Source: Dermatophagoides farinae
Lineage: Eukaryota > Arthropoda > Arachnida > Sarcoptiformes > Pyroglyphidae
Assembly (NCBI RefSeq): GCF_024713945.1
Contig: NC_134683.1
Span: 2,470,501-2,534,500, forward strand
Length of the DNA stretch: 64,000 nt
Direction of reading: 5' to 3'
The notes below the pieces were generated by a model. That model searched no databases, was not told the origin of the DNA, and was given only the letters and a program-made list of their open reading frames with translations. Within the stretch, counting starts at the first letter, position 1. Every line of letters begins with the position of its first letter. This document shows positions 1-13,211 of the stretch, in pieces. A program made the translations under genes and the position numbers.

Positions 1-573
1 GGCAAAGCTGTTGATGGAAAAAACTATGATTATGTTGCAATTTCTAAATCAGTTGATTTGATGATTGCAATGGATTTTGATCAACGTAGTCAATCATTTG
101 ATGAACCTAAATGTTTAGCTGGTGCTCCTGAATCGCTTTACATTACTATTGGTAGTCTGATGGCATATAAAAATATTGGAGTTGATCTTAATCGAATGAT
201 ACTAACATTAGGTTTCTATGTTGATGAATATCTATGTATTGAATATCATCAAAATTATCGTTGTATTATTCAACCATATAATTATCGTGGTGCAAATTGT
301 AGTTCTAAAATTGCCAATCGTATACCGTGGAATGTTTATAAAACAATGATTGGACAATGTTGGATTCAAGTTTGGGATGAACATTCTAATCATGATATCT
401 ATACATATCTGGATAATTCAATTTATGGTCAAATTAAACAATATTGGAGCGATTATCCTGCCATTTTTAAAAAAATGATTTTAATAGATGAAAATCAAAT
501 GTCCGGTATTGGTGTTTGGATGTTGAATTATTTGGATGACAAAATCTGGTCACAATTACCCGAAAGACAATAA
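1..573 (+). CDS. CTBS: Di-N-acetylchitobiase-like GH18 enzyme, C-terminal part (5' end outside window)
   Basis: The frame is open from base 1 and stops at 571-573, giving about 190 C-terminal residues. It matches the end of lysosomal di-N-acetylchitobiase: the strand ending AMDFDQ (human has a MSYDEQ-type segment), the DLNRMILTLGFYVDEYLC block, a RGANCSSK-type Cys-rich loop, and the terminal GIGVWMLNYLD strand that closes a GH18 TIM barrel. In this family the enzyme removes GlcNAc from the reducing end of chitobiose cores during glycoprotein breakdown. The catalytic DxxDxDxE strand must lie upstream and cannot be seen. It could also be a chitinase-like relative, but the match over the whole tail favours chitobiase. 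The next gene is convergent, with about 120 bp between the stop codons. Confidence 0.82.
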   Translation, partial: GKAVDGKNYDYVAISKSVDLMIAMDFDQRSQSFDEPKCLAGAPESLYITIGSLMAYKNIGVDLNRMILTLGFYVDEYLCIEYHQNYRCIIQPYNYRGANCSSKIANRIPWNVYKTMIGQCWIQVWDEHSNHDIYTYLDNSIYGQIKQYWSDYPAIFKKMILIDENQMSGIGVWMLNYLDDKIWSQLPERQ

Positions 574-695
574 CATGTTTGATGATTTTTATTTTAATTC
601 AAACAGTTTGATGATAAAAATTTTCATCGTCATCATTATTTTATAAATTAAAATAATTTTTTTTTCATTTTAACAAAAAATTGAATTTTTTTTTC

Positions 696-1126
696 TTATA
701 CACATTTAAGTGTTGTTCCATCACAACGTGTGCCTTGTTCACATTCACTACGTAAAGAAGTACCAGCCATTCGTGGTTGAATCAATGTTTGGCTACAATC
801 TTCTCCTTTAGCTTTTATTAGTAAATGATAAATAAATTTGTAATAATGATAATCAATCAATGCTTTAGAAAGTAAAATATAATAATTGAATTTTACATAC
901 CAAAAACTCGTACACAAAATGGACAGCAGCCACAAGTACCACCATTTTGTACAAAACGATAACGGCCATCCGATTTATTCTGACAATCTTGTGGTGTTAA
1001 TGATGGACATTCTACACCTTTACAGAAATCTTCTGTACAAAAAATGGCTTCAGTAATTGGTGTCATTTCGTTCACCACCAAAATGATCATCACCATTGTG
1101 GTCAATGAAAATAGAAATTTATTCAT
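696..1126 (-). CDS. Small secreted Cys-rich protein, fungal protease inhibitor (FPI-1)-like
   Basis: Two coding exons, 1126-901 and about 811-696, are joined across an intron with a GTATGT donor. The acceptor is either at 812 or 6 bp downstream; both keep the frame. The product is about 113 aa, with a hydrophobic signal peptide of about 27 residues ending near TEA. The rest holds some 12 cysteines in the pattern C-x4-C-x3-C...CGCCPFC, then a second small Cys cluster ending TLKCV. This resembles insect fungal protease inhibitor-1 proteins, which have a CACCPAC core and inhibit subtilisin-type proteases of fungi. A role in immunity or in shielding secreted enzymes is inferred. IGFBP-like peptides share the CGCC core, so the inhibitor function is only probable. 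Confidence 0.7.
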
Positions 1127-2052
1127 TTTGAATATATATATAATTATTAATTGTTGTTAAGGCGCTCGCTATTGTTGTTCAATCTATTTGTATCGTGTAA
1201 ATGAAGACCATAACCATTATTAATCAACATTTTATATTCATCCACAATCCATTGCAATAATATATATATGGTTGTCGATTCCAACATCAGAAAAAAAGTG
1301 AAATATCGTTATTTTGTTAAAATCAACCATCACGGTGATAATATTCGGCAATAAAGATTACATTCATTTTACACATGAAAAATTGTTTGGCTTCTCTTAA
1401 CAACAACGAAAATAACAATATTGAATTCACGACATAAACGAATGATGATTGGTGAAATGCATCGAAAATTTTCGTTAGATTCGATAAAATAGGAAAAAAA
1501 ACTCCGTCAGTTGAATTTTTATCACTACCCAAAAAAGGGAATATCATTATTTATCATTCGATGGTATTTCAATAATAATAATAATACTAGATTTACGATT
1601 ATTGGACAAAAAAAAAACATCCAGTCGTTTTCATCTGTGATTTTATGATTTTATTTTGTTTGTTTTTTTTTCACGTCATTCTTGTATGTATTTGTCAAAA
1701 CAAAACAATAAATGTTGACATTGAAATTGCAATGAGGAAAACCAAAATCCTTTTTTTCTGATCATAATAATCATGTTCAAGTGTCCGTGTGTAATTTATT
1801 GATTTTTATTATCATTTATTGTCTAACAATGGTTAGACGATTTAAAGAATTTCAATGAAAATTATTCCCTGTTATACGATTGACATACAATTGTTCGATG
1901 AAAATGGAATGTAATCTCAAAATAAGGAAACAAAACAAAACAAAACAAAAAAATCAAGATCAAGAAAATTCTGAATGAATAAGTTTTTCAATAATCGATT
2001 AACAAAATTTCAATTTTAATTTTTTTTTTTTTTAGTTTTTTGTTTGTTGTTT
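1127..2052. other. Intergenic, between the FPI-like gene and Orai
   Basis: About 0.9 kb of AT-rich DNA with no supportable coding exon. It should hold the promoter of the FPI-like gene (it transcribes away from here on the minus strand) and the 3' end of Orai. Poly-A/T runs and short AAT repeats are present. I see no RNA gene or transposon. Confidence 0.6.
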
Positions 2053-3476
2053 TCAAATATTTTCACCAGCTGATAGACCATCGGCAATATTATTTAATTC
2101 ATCCAAAACTTTTTGTGTCAATTCCCATTTGATTAATACCAATTTTCTATAAAAATGATAAGCAAAAAATATTAATGCCAATAATACTGGTATTAATATC
2201 AATGATGCAACAATGGCAACAAATTTTCCATCAGTAAGCCATCTATCGTTATTATAATTATTATTATTATCACCGGCAATTAATTCATGTTCATCACTAT
2301 CATCTAAATCAGAACCACGATTATGATCCCAGAATTTTACCCATACAATTGCAACTAATTCAAGCATGAATAAAAATATACCAATAACAGTGGAAAAAAA
2401 CCATGCAATTGAAATATAACGACTCATTTTTTGATGCGGTGTTGAACCATAATAAATTGATGCATCTTGCATTAATTGTTCTGCTACGGTTGTTTCTTTG
2501 ACAGGCGCTACAAAAGTTGCCGTTGTTGTTGATGGATGATTATCATTCATTAATGGTGTTGTTACCATCATTGGATCATTATGATCATTCATTATTTGAT
2601 CATCATTCGTGCCTAATGTTAATACTAAATCTTGCATTGCATTCATTGATTCGATATGCGGTAATATACAGGTAGAAATCATCAATGCAATCATATGAAC
2701 CGATACAAGCATTGTTGTAACTGTGATAAAAAACATTAACACCGGTAATGGTATCGTTGATGGTGTTGTAATGTCCATTTCAACCATAGCAACCTATTAT
2801 GAATTACATGAGAATGTAATAATAATCAATATAAAAAATTTAAAATAAACATACCAAAGCGAAACCAGAAAGTAATGCTGATACCTGTGATGATTGTTTC
2901 AATTTTGCTCGGCTTAATGCACGTGTACGTGTAATTTCAATCAATGGATGTTTTCGGAAAGCTGATTTTTTTGGTGCTAAAAATGGTTTATTAGCAGCAT
3001 TCAGAATACCATTAGAATGTTCTATTGTTTCCTGATATGATCTTGACATTGGACTCGATCGATAATGTGGCATTGTTGATGATGCCGCCGATGGTAATGC
3101 TAATAATGATGGTGTACTAAATAATGTTGACATTCCAATTGCAACGGTTGTTGAATTCATACGTTCATTCATTCTATCATTACTATTATTGACATTTTTT
3201 CCATTATTAATTTTTGGATGATTCTGATGATAAGCTAAAAATGTTTGTGACTGTGTCATATAAGAATGATTTTGATTATTATTATTGCTACTAGTATTAC
3301 TGAATGTTGTTTCTTGTTCAGGATACCAACGATTATTTGTAAAATTTGCTAATCTATTAACCGATATTGGTAATGTATTGGCTGGATTATAATAACCTTT
3401 ACTGCTTTTTGGATCCAAATCAATACCATTTTTTACTAATGATACATTTGATGTTGATGAAGATGATGATGATGAC

Positions 3477-3509
<33 letters not shown>

Positions 3510-4141
3510 CGTGATGATCGTGGTGTTGGTGGTGGTGATGATGATGATGTTTGTGACATTTTTATGTTAGGAAAATAATCACAATTTTTTTGTCCAGTAT
3601 GACCATCAACTGTTGACACTAAATTATTATCAATAATAATAATATTATCGTTTGTCTGTGAACTAGATTCTCGACGATGTCTTAATCGATGATCATTATC
3701 ATTTTTTCGTTGTTGTTGTTGTTGTTGTTGATGATGATGACGTTTTTCCTCTTCCTGTTTTCCTAACGTTGATTTCGAACACGACACTGCTGTTTGTGTT
3801 ACTTGTGAATGCTGTATGGATTGTGGCCATGTCGTTGATGGTTTTTCCAAATTTTGTTGTTGTTGTTGCTGTTGCTGTTGGTGAATTTTTGGCATCAATA
3901 ATTGAGCTGGCCGTTGATTATTATGATGTCGAGACAGTGATGACATCGAACCAAGTAATGTTGAACGTAATAATAATTTTGATGTTAAATTTTTAGCATT
4001 TTGTGCCGTTGTTGAATGCGTTGATGAAGTCGACGACGACGGTGGTTGTGGTGGTGGCAGTGCCAATGTTTTATTATCATTAGAACCACCATCATTACCA
4101 TTATTTTTAACATTATTATCAGCCATATTTGTATTTAACAT
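2053..4141 (-). CDS. Orai: Orai store-operated calcium channel subunit with long low-complexity N-terminus
   Basis: Two coding exons, 4141-2855 and 2793-2053, flank a 61-bp phase-0 intron whose splicing restores SGFAL-VAMVE. The product is 675 aa, against 301 (human Orai1) and 351 (fly). The first ~405 residues are low-complexity Asn/Gln/Ser, including a Ser run of roughly 19. The conserved part starts at SRAKLK, followed by TM1 with the selectivity-filter Glu (codon 2779-2781), TM2 with ALMISTCILPHIE, TM3 with AWFFSTVIG, an Asp/Asn-rich TM3-TM4 loop, TM4, and the C-terminal helix that binds STIM. Orai forms the plasma-membrane CRAC pore opened by STIM when ER calcium falls. Odd point: the TM1 position matching human R91 (Lys in fly) is Gln here. 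The ATG at 4141 is the most upstream start; a second Met follows five codons later. Confidence 0.93.
3458..3519. repeat. GAT/ATC microsatellite inside the Orai coding exon
   Basis: A nearly perfect trinucleotide run, read on the minus strand as Ser codons, makes the poly-Ser tract of the Orai N-terminus. Length should vary between alleles without shifting the frame. Confidence 0.9.
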
Positions 4142-7100
4142 AATAATTTTTTATTTTTTTTTGTTTCTTTTCTTTTACAGAAAAAAAAGTTATAAACCAA
4201 AAAAATATTTGTAGATAATAACAATTTGAATCATAAAAATCAAATCCAGATTGGAAAAAATGCTGATAATTACGTGGTGAAAAAGGTAATTGAAAAATGA
4301 AAATAAATACACCCACCACAAAAACAAATCGCTAATTAACTTGATGAATTTTCTTTAAATAAAAAAAAACACAAAAATCAATATAGAATTGTCATTTCAA
4401 AACAATTCATTGAGAATGGTTTGGATTCTTATTTTTGTCTCTTACCATTCATTTCGATTCATTCATAACAATATTATTTGGGTGGTTATAAAGAAAATTA
4501 ACATTAAATAACGTGTGTGTGTGTGTGTGTGTGTGGAAATATTAATCAAATAATAAACATAATTATAAATGAAAGACAACTAAAAGATTAAAGATGACAA
4601 TGGCATTGATGATGATGATGATGGTCAGATTACAATTTATAACTGCATATATTATCAAGGACGATTAATACCGAAATTACAATTACAATTTGGTTTTGGT
4701 TTATGATTACCAAGAAAAAAAACCATCAACAACCACAAAGAAAAAAAACAAACATACATCAATGATGGTGATACATGATTGTGAATTATTAGGTTACCAT
4801 TTACGATTGTAATTGTAATACAATATTATATTTTCTACTACTAGATTCATAGGTTGATGCTGTGTTAATTAGATTGTAAAATTGAAATTTGAGCAAGAAA
4901 AAAAAGTCAACGATAATAGAAAAACGTTAAAAAAAAGAAAATCGAATGGATATATAGAAAACTTTAAGAACAAAAAAAAAAAAAAATGCCAACATTGATT
5001 GAGTATTACCTCGAGCATTTGTACAAAAAAAAAGAAAAAAATTTTTTTGATCGATTATCAACCCGTCAACGTAGACATCAGAATTACAATGCTAACATAC
5101 GCACATGCATGTAATATTGGCGAATTGACGTTATAGCCACGATCCTGTAAATCATCATATACAAATAAACAAAAGCCAAAATATCCTCTCCTCACCACCA
5201 CCACCACCAACAACAACAACAATACCAATTATATCCTGTTGTCGTAGTAATCATTTCATCATCATCATCATCATCATCATCACCATCATTACCACTTTTG
5301 TTGTTTGTATGATTGATAATTTGAAAAAAAAAAATTATTAAATTCAACCATCATTATCAATATTGATTCAGAGATGGAGCCAAATTCGATGCATCGAAAT
5401 TGTTGTTTATTTTTTTTTCTTCAATATTTCGAATTGTTTTGATCTGATATTCAATGATGATCCAACCAATCATGCATATCGATTTTTTTTTGCCCAAAAA
5501 CTTGAATCCAAAATTTCGATAAAAGAATAGAAAACAATTTTCGATGATGATTATGGTAAGGTCAATCATATTTTGTTGAAATTGTTTGTTTGTTCATGTC
5601 TTTCTTATACAATAATCATATTGATGATGATAATGATGATGATCATCATTGATTGAATGATCGTGTCCAGGGTGATGATTGTAAATAAATGTGATCAATA
5701 ATAATAATAATATATAAATGAATCCAAAAAATGCATTCAATCATCAATTGAAAATTTCATGACAACAACGATAATCAATCGAATGTGATGTAATGATTTT
5801 TTCGTTTTCATTGTAAAATACGAAAACAAAGAAAAGAACGGAATTTACTTCATCTTCCTATATATATGATATAATCGTATATACTTACTTGTTATTGGCA
5901 AATCTAAGATGTACTCAACATCGACTATCAATTTAGAACGATTCATGCATGTCATGACATGGCAATTGCAATAACCATCATCATCATCATCGTCATCATA
6001 AACTCATCAAAACAAACAAGAAGAAAAAAAGAAAATTATACCAAAGCATTATTAGAATGAATGTCATCGTCATCATCAATAATGGACATGAGTCATAACA
6101 AAATACCATGGCCCTAATCGACAATCATGGCAACAAAACATTGAAAATGAAGAAACAAAACAAAACAAAAAAATGAATCAATGATCGGATGTTTTGGGCC
6201 CATATTCGAACATAATGTTTTTATATGTTGTTCAATAGAATGTGATTTGATTATAAATTTAATTTTTTTTTCTTAAAATCTCTAATTTCATTTCAAATCA
6301 ATGATGATTATGATAATCATAATTATGCTCGAAGGCAATAGCAAAATATTTGTTCTACAGAAAAATTTAAAACACACACACACACATATCAAAGCCAAAA
6401 CGTTTATGAATCCATCCAAAAGGATTATTATCATGATCATTATAATCATTCGAATAGATAAGATAGTACCAGTTAAAAAATTTGGCAATAATACCGGCTT
6501 TAATTTTGCCTGTAATCTAAAATCTTATTTATAGGTAATATAATTGATGAAACAAATTAACCAGTCTTTTCTAATAAATTCATTTCAATCTATTTTCAGA
6601 TACATAATGTTAATACAAATCAATGAAGTAAAAAAAACAAAAATCAATCAAACAGGATAAATGATGACAGTGTGATTATAGTAATAATCATTAACGGTTT
6701 TCTTCGCATGACATAAAAAGTCAAATTTAAAAAAAAAAAGAAAAAAATGAATGAATTTATTAATCCTACAAGAAATAAAAACACATCGAATGTTCATAAT
6801 CCATTGGAAGAAAATCCCCATTACCTGTCATAAAATGTTGTTGGTCATCATCATTTATATACGATATTTGTATATGTTTGAATAGAAAATCAAACAACAA
6901 CAACAGCGAAAAAAAAATCATTTGCCACATACACACTCATATATATTGGGGACAATTAACGGTATAATTTACTCATAAATATCAACAATTTGAATGAATA
7001 ATGAAAATGAAAAATTCAATGGTTGAATATTTCTACTTGTTTTCATTGAATTTCATATGGTATGTATGTTTTTCTTTTCTTCCTCTCAACCATGATTATG

Positions 7101-10100
7101 ATTATGATCATGATGATGATAATATGATAATAATAATAATAAATGGTAAGCCATTATCACCACATTAGAATCGCATGCACACACACACACACATACATAC
7201 ACATTTCATATATTTTGAATCCTTTTTAATGAAACAAATGTAAATTAGCTTTAAGCAAGATTTTCTTTTTTCTATTCATAAAAATAGTGAAAAGTAAAAA
7301 AAAACAACAACAACAATGGGCAATCAATCTCTTTTACCTGCTTTGTATGTGTAAGTTATTTCATAATTCAATTTAAATAACGGTCCTGACCATACTTTTT
7401 ATATTGATGAAAAAAAAAGAAATTATTTTCAACCGAAACGAAAATTTTCTTTTTACAGCAATAAAAAAAATGAGAAACTACCGGAATCATAAACTAAAAT
7501 TTTCACATAAGATTAACAACAACAACAACAACAACAACAAGTAGGATGTCAAATAGATTTTTTTATTATTATTCAATTTGTGATTACGACTCAATCATCA
7601 TCATCGTTGTTGTTGTTGTCCATCATCATCGTCATCATCATTATCATCATGATGGAATTGCTAATGTAAGTTTCTTATTTATATGTATATATGGAATGAT
7701 TGAATACAAATTTTTCTTTTTATTTTATTTTTTTTTGTTTAGTTTTTTTATCTGAAACTGACTGATTAATACACTCATACATATCACACCTTTGTTATTG
7801 TGTATTCATTTTATCGTAGTCTTGTTGTTGTTTTGGCTACTTGAATTTTTTTTCCTATCATTTTATACTTAATCCATTCAACAACAACAACAACAGTAGT
7901 AGTAGTGGACACAATTGAAACGAATGATCCAATGATTAATGCGGTTGTTATTCAATGATTTTTGTTATCATCCACACACACACACACACACACGAATGTG
8001 ATTTGAGAAGAAAAAGTTTTTGAATACCAAACGCGAATGACGCGATATGACCGTATATGTTTTTATTTTTATTTTTTTCTTATTTTTCAATCATCAATGG
8101 GCAATAATCACATTACACATCAATACATTGTAACCTTGATGGTATAAGGGATTATCTTCTATCAAAACAACAACAACAACAACAATAACAACAACAAAAA
8201 CAAACGAAATGAATTAATGAATGAATCGAATCTATCTTTGTGTACATTTCAACAATTCATTTCATTTTTTTTATATCTTTAAAAAAAATGATGATGATTG
8301 TTGTAAATTTAATGCCCACTTCACCATTTTTTTTACGACTATAAAAAACATATATATACATACACACACAGAACCATGATCACACGACCATCAAACAAGT
8401 ATCCATTTGATGATGATGATGATGATAATGAGTGGATAGAATTCGAATTGAAATGATTCGAATATTATCTTATTATTTACCACCACATTTCAATTACAAA
8501 TACTATCAGTAACGAGTTTTCAATGCGACAAGAACTTGAATGTGAATCCAATTTGCTATTATTAGAAACAAAAAAAAAGTATTTTTCTTGCAAAAAAAAA
8601 ACATTTAAAAATTTTTTTTTCCAATAACTGCCATTTTATTTTTCTTTTTTAATTGGAAAAAATTTTTTTAGATTTTGCCTTTACTTTCAAATTCAAAATT
8701 TCAAATCGAATCGAATCCAATCATCATAATCAAAAATGATGGCTCATATTTCGTTTGATCAGATAACATCAACCGTGATGATGATGATGATGATGATATA
8801 AACTTGTTCACATAGCTCCATAATAATGTTTGATGATGGTTTTCATTGGAAGAAGAAGAAGAAGAAAAAAAATCTGATAAGGATATTACTACTACAGTGT
8901 GCAGTTTTGGAATGATGATGATTATTGCAATTAAGATCAGAAAAAAAAACCAAAAAATGTGGCAAAAAAAATGAATTCCAAACTATAAACTAATCCAGGA
9001 CAAGTCATTTAAAATATAATGAATGAATGAATTGATGAAAAAGTTGAATTCATTCATTCATTCATTTTCATTTTTTATTCACTCTAATTGAAAAATCCAT
9101 CCAACAATCGGTTGTCATTTATTCTTGATTTTCATCATCTTTAGCCTTTTTTTTCCTGTCTACATATATCTTGATATAATAGATGATGATATACCATACC
9201 ATATACTCTAATTATCATTCTAAAATGATAACGGCAAATAATATGCCCGAAGAAATAAAACTTGAAAAAAAATGATCATCATCAGACAAGTTTAAATTTA
9301 GAACATTTATTGTCGAAAAAAACTTGTCTAAAAGAATTTCTAGATGATTTTAAATACGGGAAGAAAAAATGAAGCAAAGAAAAAAAAAATTCAAATGAAA
9401 TGAATCGAAACCAAGTTTTACGTGAAAAGTATACATAGGAAAAATTCAGCCTTGAAGAATCAATTTGTCAATTTCTTTAATTTTTTTTTTTTTTTGACAA
9501 TCGCAAGTCTGCCAAACAACTCTAACTAGAATTTTGTATTCTATTTCCTTGAGTAAAAAAAAAAAATTCTTGAAATCAAAAAAAAAAATAAATGAAAACT
9601 ATCTGTCTTCACTCTATATACTAATTGACTATTGAGAGAGGTAAACTAGAAATGTAATCCACTCGAAATGCAGAGCCGCCACCGCCACCGTCACCACCAC
9701 CACCACCACCACCAACACTGCTTAGCAGATAATGATGTGTCATTTTATTGATTTTAGTCAGTTAAATGAATGTTGTTGTTTTCTTGAGATTTTGAAATGC
9801 TAAAATTTTTCTTATGATCATCATCATCATCATCATCATCAAAGAGACAAGACATCATCTTCGTCAAGGAAAACTGATATCTCACACGCACCACCTATGC
9901 ACACACGGATAGCAAAAAAAAACTGCTTCTTAGAGATGATAAATGAACAAATTTTGATTTCAATGAATTCCATTACCATGATGAATATATATGTCATCAT
10001 ACTTGAAGATCGGGAAAAAGAGATGGAAAAAAAATTATTTATTGAATTAATGGATGCAAAATGATAAAAAAAATTTAAAAATTCAAGAAATGAGATTTAA

Positions 10101-10150
10101 TAAATAAATAAAATTAAAACGAAAAAAAAAAATCACTTATCATTATTTAC

Positions 10151-10151
<1 letters not shown>

Positions 10152-10188
<37 letters not shown>

Positions 10189-10326
10189 GAATTTTTATTT
10201 TCTTCGCTTCAATTGAATTTTATTTTCTGGTCTCTTATCTATATATGGTTGTCGAGATGATGATGATGATGATGATGTTTGTTTTCATCGTCATCATGTT
10301 GTTGTTGTTGTTGTTGTTGTTGTTGC
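10152..10326. repeat. Cluster of (CAT)n, (GAT)n and (TTG)n microsatellites
   Basis: Three long trinucleotide runs of opposite polarity lie within 175 bp: CAT repeats at 10152-10188, then GAT repeats from 10255, then TTG repeats to about 10326. The CAT and GAT blocks are reverse-complementary in register and could pair as a stem with a loop of about 65 nt. Confidence 0.8.
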
Positions 10327-13180
10327 TTGTTCACATATCCACCCTACCATTTATTTCATGAATTTGTTCATTTTTAATTCATTATAAACGAATATATTAA
10401 TTAATTCACAGCAATCTGATGAAAGAAAATCTTGAAATGGCCATCACATTCATTCATGATGATGATGATGATGATAATGTGTTGTTGTTGTTGACGTTGA
10501 TCATTTTTATTCATCATAATTCGAAAATGTCATCATCATCATCAAACGATGACAAACATTTGAGAATTTGCTTCAATGTCTATTGGAAATTTTTCGTTCT
10601 TCTTTCCACATCCACAGGTATCAGTCAGATATATATATATTTTTTTTTGGATATTTACAAGTTTGAAAAGTAAATTGGATTTCACTTCTTTTTTCTTCTT
10701 CATAATCAACATCACCATCATCGTTGACCATAGCAATAAGTAGAGAAAAAAAGCCAAAAGGTCAATATTGACGATGAAGACAGGTAATGAAGAAAAAAAA
10801 ATAAATAAATAAAAATAAAATAAAAAAAAACAAGTAACATTTTGCAAAAAAAAAAGTTGAAATGCAAAAAATTCACTTGTTGCTGCTATACACACATTAC
10901 GGGCGGCCACGTATGTGTCTAGCTGTTGAGAAAAAAAATTAAAATCAATCAAGATAGAAGTAGAAGTGAATATATGAGATATAGGAAATGGAGAATTAGA
11001 GATAAAAATAGGAAAAGAAATCTCTTTTTTTTCAACCATAGAATTACCCTGAAAGTGATCATCAATTGAGGGCCATAAATCTTGTCAACCACCACACCAT
11101 CAATGCTGTTTTTTTTTCCTTTTCGAAAGGAATTTATTTATGTAGAAAAAAAAACTTTTTTCGGCTAATTTTTTTTAGAAAAAAAAAGCTAGAAACGAAT
11201 GAAATAAATAAAGAGATCGTCGGTATTGATAGAGGAAAAAAAATTTTTTTCCAAAGTAAAAAAAAAAATTCGATGAATATTTCCACATTTTGAATCGATT
11301 CAGTCGGACTTTGATATAAAATTGGTTATCAATTTTTTTTTGACATTTAAATGATTTAACCATTGAAAAATGTGTATACGTGTATGAGCGTGCATGTATG
11401 AACGGATTGAGATGATATGTTTTCTGGTCACAAAAAAAAACAAAATGGAACCAGGTAAACAAAAATCACAACAAAAACGTTTGGCATACACACACACACA
11501 CACACAAAAACATACACATCATTTTTCCGGTAAAAAAAATTTATATTCAAAGCACAACTGAATGAGTCATAATGGGTGATTGAATTTGAAAATTGAGATG
11601 CAAAGTTGATATCGATGATCATGATGGATGGATATTTTTTTTACTGTAGTTTTTTGAAAATTTTCAAAAGAAACAAATTCATAAAAAAAATTGCAAAATT
11701 AACCAAACTTACCCGAGCTTACAATTGGGTGGATATAGATTCGAATCGTCGAATATTATTCATCGATGATGATGATGATGATGATGAACATTTACACAAT
11801 GTTATTGGCAATGGTTTTCTACTACACTGTTTTTTAATCATCATCGATCATCATTAATTTTTTTTTTTGTTAAACGCCAACACCATCATCATCATCAGCA
11901 GCAGCATTAACTAACCAACCAATCAACCACAAACCGACACCAACACCAAATATAAAATGATTATATTATAATCGTCACCATCCATTGGATCTTCAAATAT
12001 ACAATCTATAACCAAATAGAGAAAAAAAAGAAACAACAAAATATATCATCATCATCATATAATATAATATAAAAACAGAAGCAAAGTAAAAGGAAACAAC
12101 AACAACAACAAAAAAATCATCGAAAAGTAACAGGCAAAGTAAAAAAAAAATTGTATATGATTGAGTCTGATTAATTATATATATAGCTAAATTTGTATAT
12201 ATAATGCCGGCGTCAACGTCGGCAGCAATAGTGATGATGATGGTGAATGTTTTAATAATTTTTTTTTGTTCTATCCACAAAGCACACACACCATAACTCT
12301 GTAAAAAAAAAGTTTCGAGGATAAATAAATACTGAATATAATATTGAGAATTATAAAAAGAGACCAAAAAAAAAAAGAGATCTGGATGTTGTGATTCGAT
12401 TGGATACAAAAATAAAAATAAAAAAAGGGGAAAAAAAACATTGAACATAGAGAAAAGCAACAAATTCAACCTAGAAAAAAAAGAGGATATGAAAACGGGA
12501 AAAAAAAGCCAGTGAATAAAGGAAATTTTGATCATTCTCTTTCTTCGATATTAAATTTTTTGTTGAGATTTTATCATCATCAAGAAAAAAAAATATCATC
12601 ATTGATTTGATGACGAGAAATAAAAAAACAAAACAAATGTGACGTTACCACGTCACCACAAATGTATTTTTTTTAGCAACAAAAAAAAATTTCATGATGA
12701 TCGATAAAGGTAAATTTTATACATACTAATTTTTCAGGTCGACATTTTACATGATTCGGAAATTTTGGATCGAAAGAAAAACTCCAGGATCACCTCTCTC
12801 TCTCTCTCTTTGTCTCTCACTATCATCGATGAATTCTAGTAAAATAAAAAAAAGAGAATAGAAAATCTGCTATGAAAACATTCTGTTGTTGTTGTTGTTG
12901 TTGTATTCATTAGTTGTGTTTGAAAAAGTTGATTTTTTTGTTTGTATATATGATCAACACAGGATGATGATGATGATGATGATGAAAAATATGGAAACGT
13001 GTTCGATTCGATTCGAAATCACATCATCGAATGTTTGTCGATGTGTTTATGTGTGTGTATGGATATCTTTTGAAAGATGAAACAGAAAAAAAATGGTTAC
13101 TTCGACTGTGTGTTGGCTGTTGTTGTTTACCACCACATCATCATCATCATCATCAACAAAATGTAGAAACATACTGAATT

Positions 13181-13211
<31 letters not shown>

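Noticed and set aside
1323-1547. Open frame between the FPI-like gene and Orai
   Set aside because: No signal, domain or splice continuity.
2881-2892. A splice donor (CAG/GTATCA) inside Orai TM1
   Set aside because: Reading straight through gives the conserved SALLSGFAL pore helix, so the sequence is exon.
6288-6534. Overlapping open frames on both strands
   Set aside because: Made by ATG/ATC repeats that are open in several frames at once; no protein-like segment.
10542-11039. 165-codon minus-strand open frame
   Set aside because: Phe/Lys-rich from poly-A/T with no domain; the opposite strand is open too.
11993-12535. 180-codon minus-strand open frame rich in Phe, Ile and Val
   Set aside because: Composition comes from A/T and AAC/ATG runs; hydrophobic runs have no family pattern and no splice partners.
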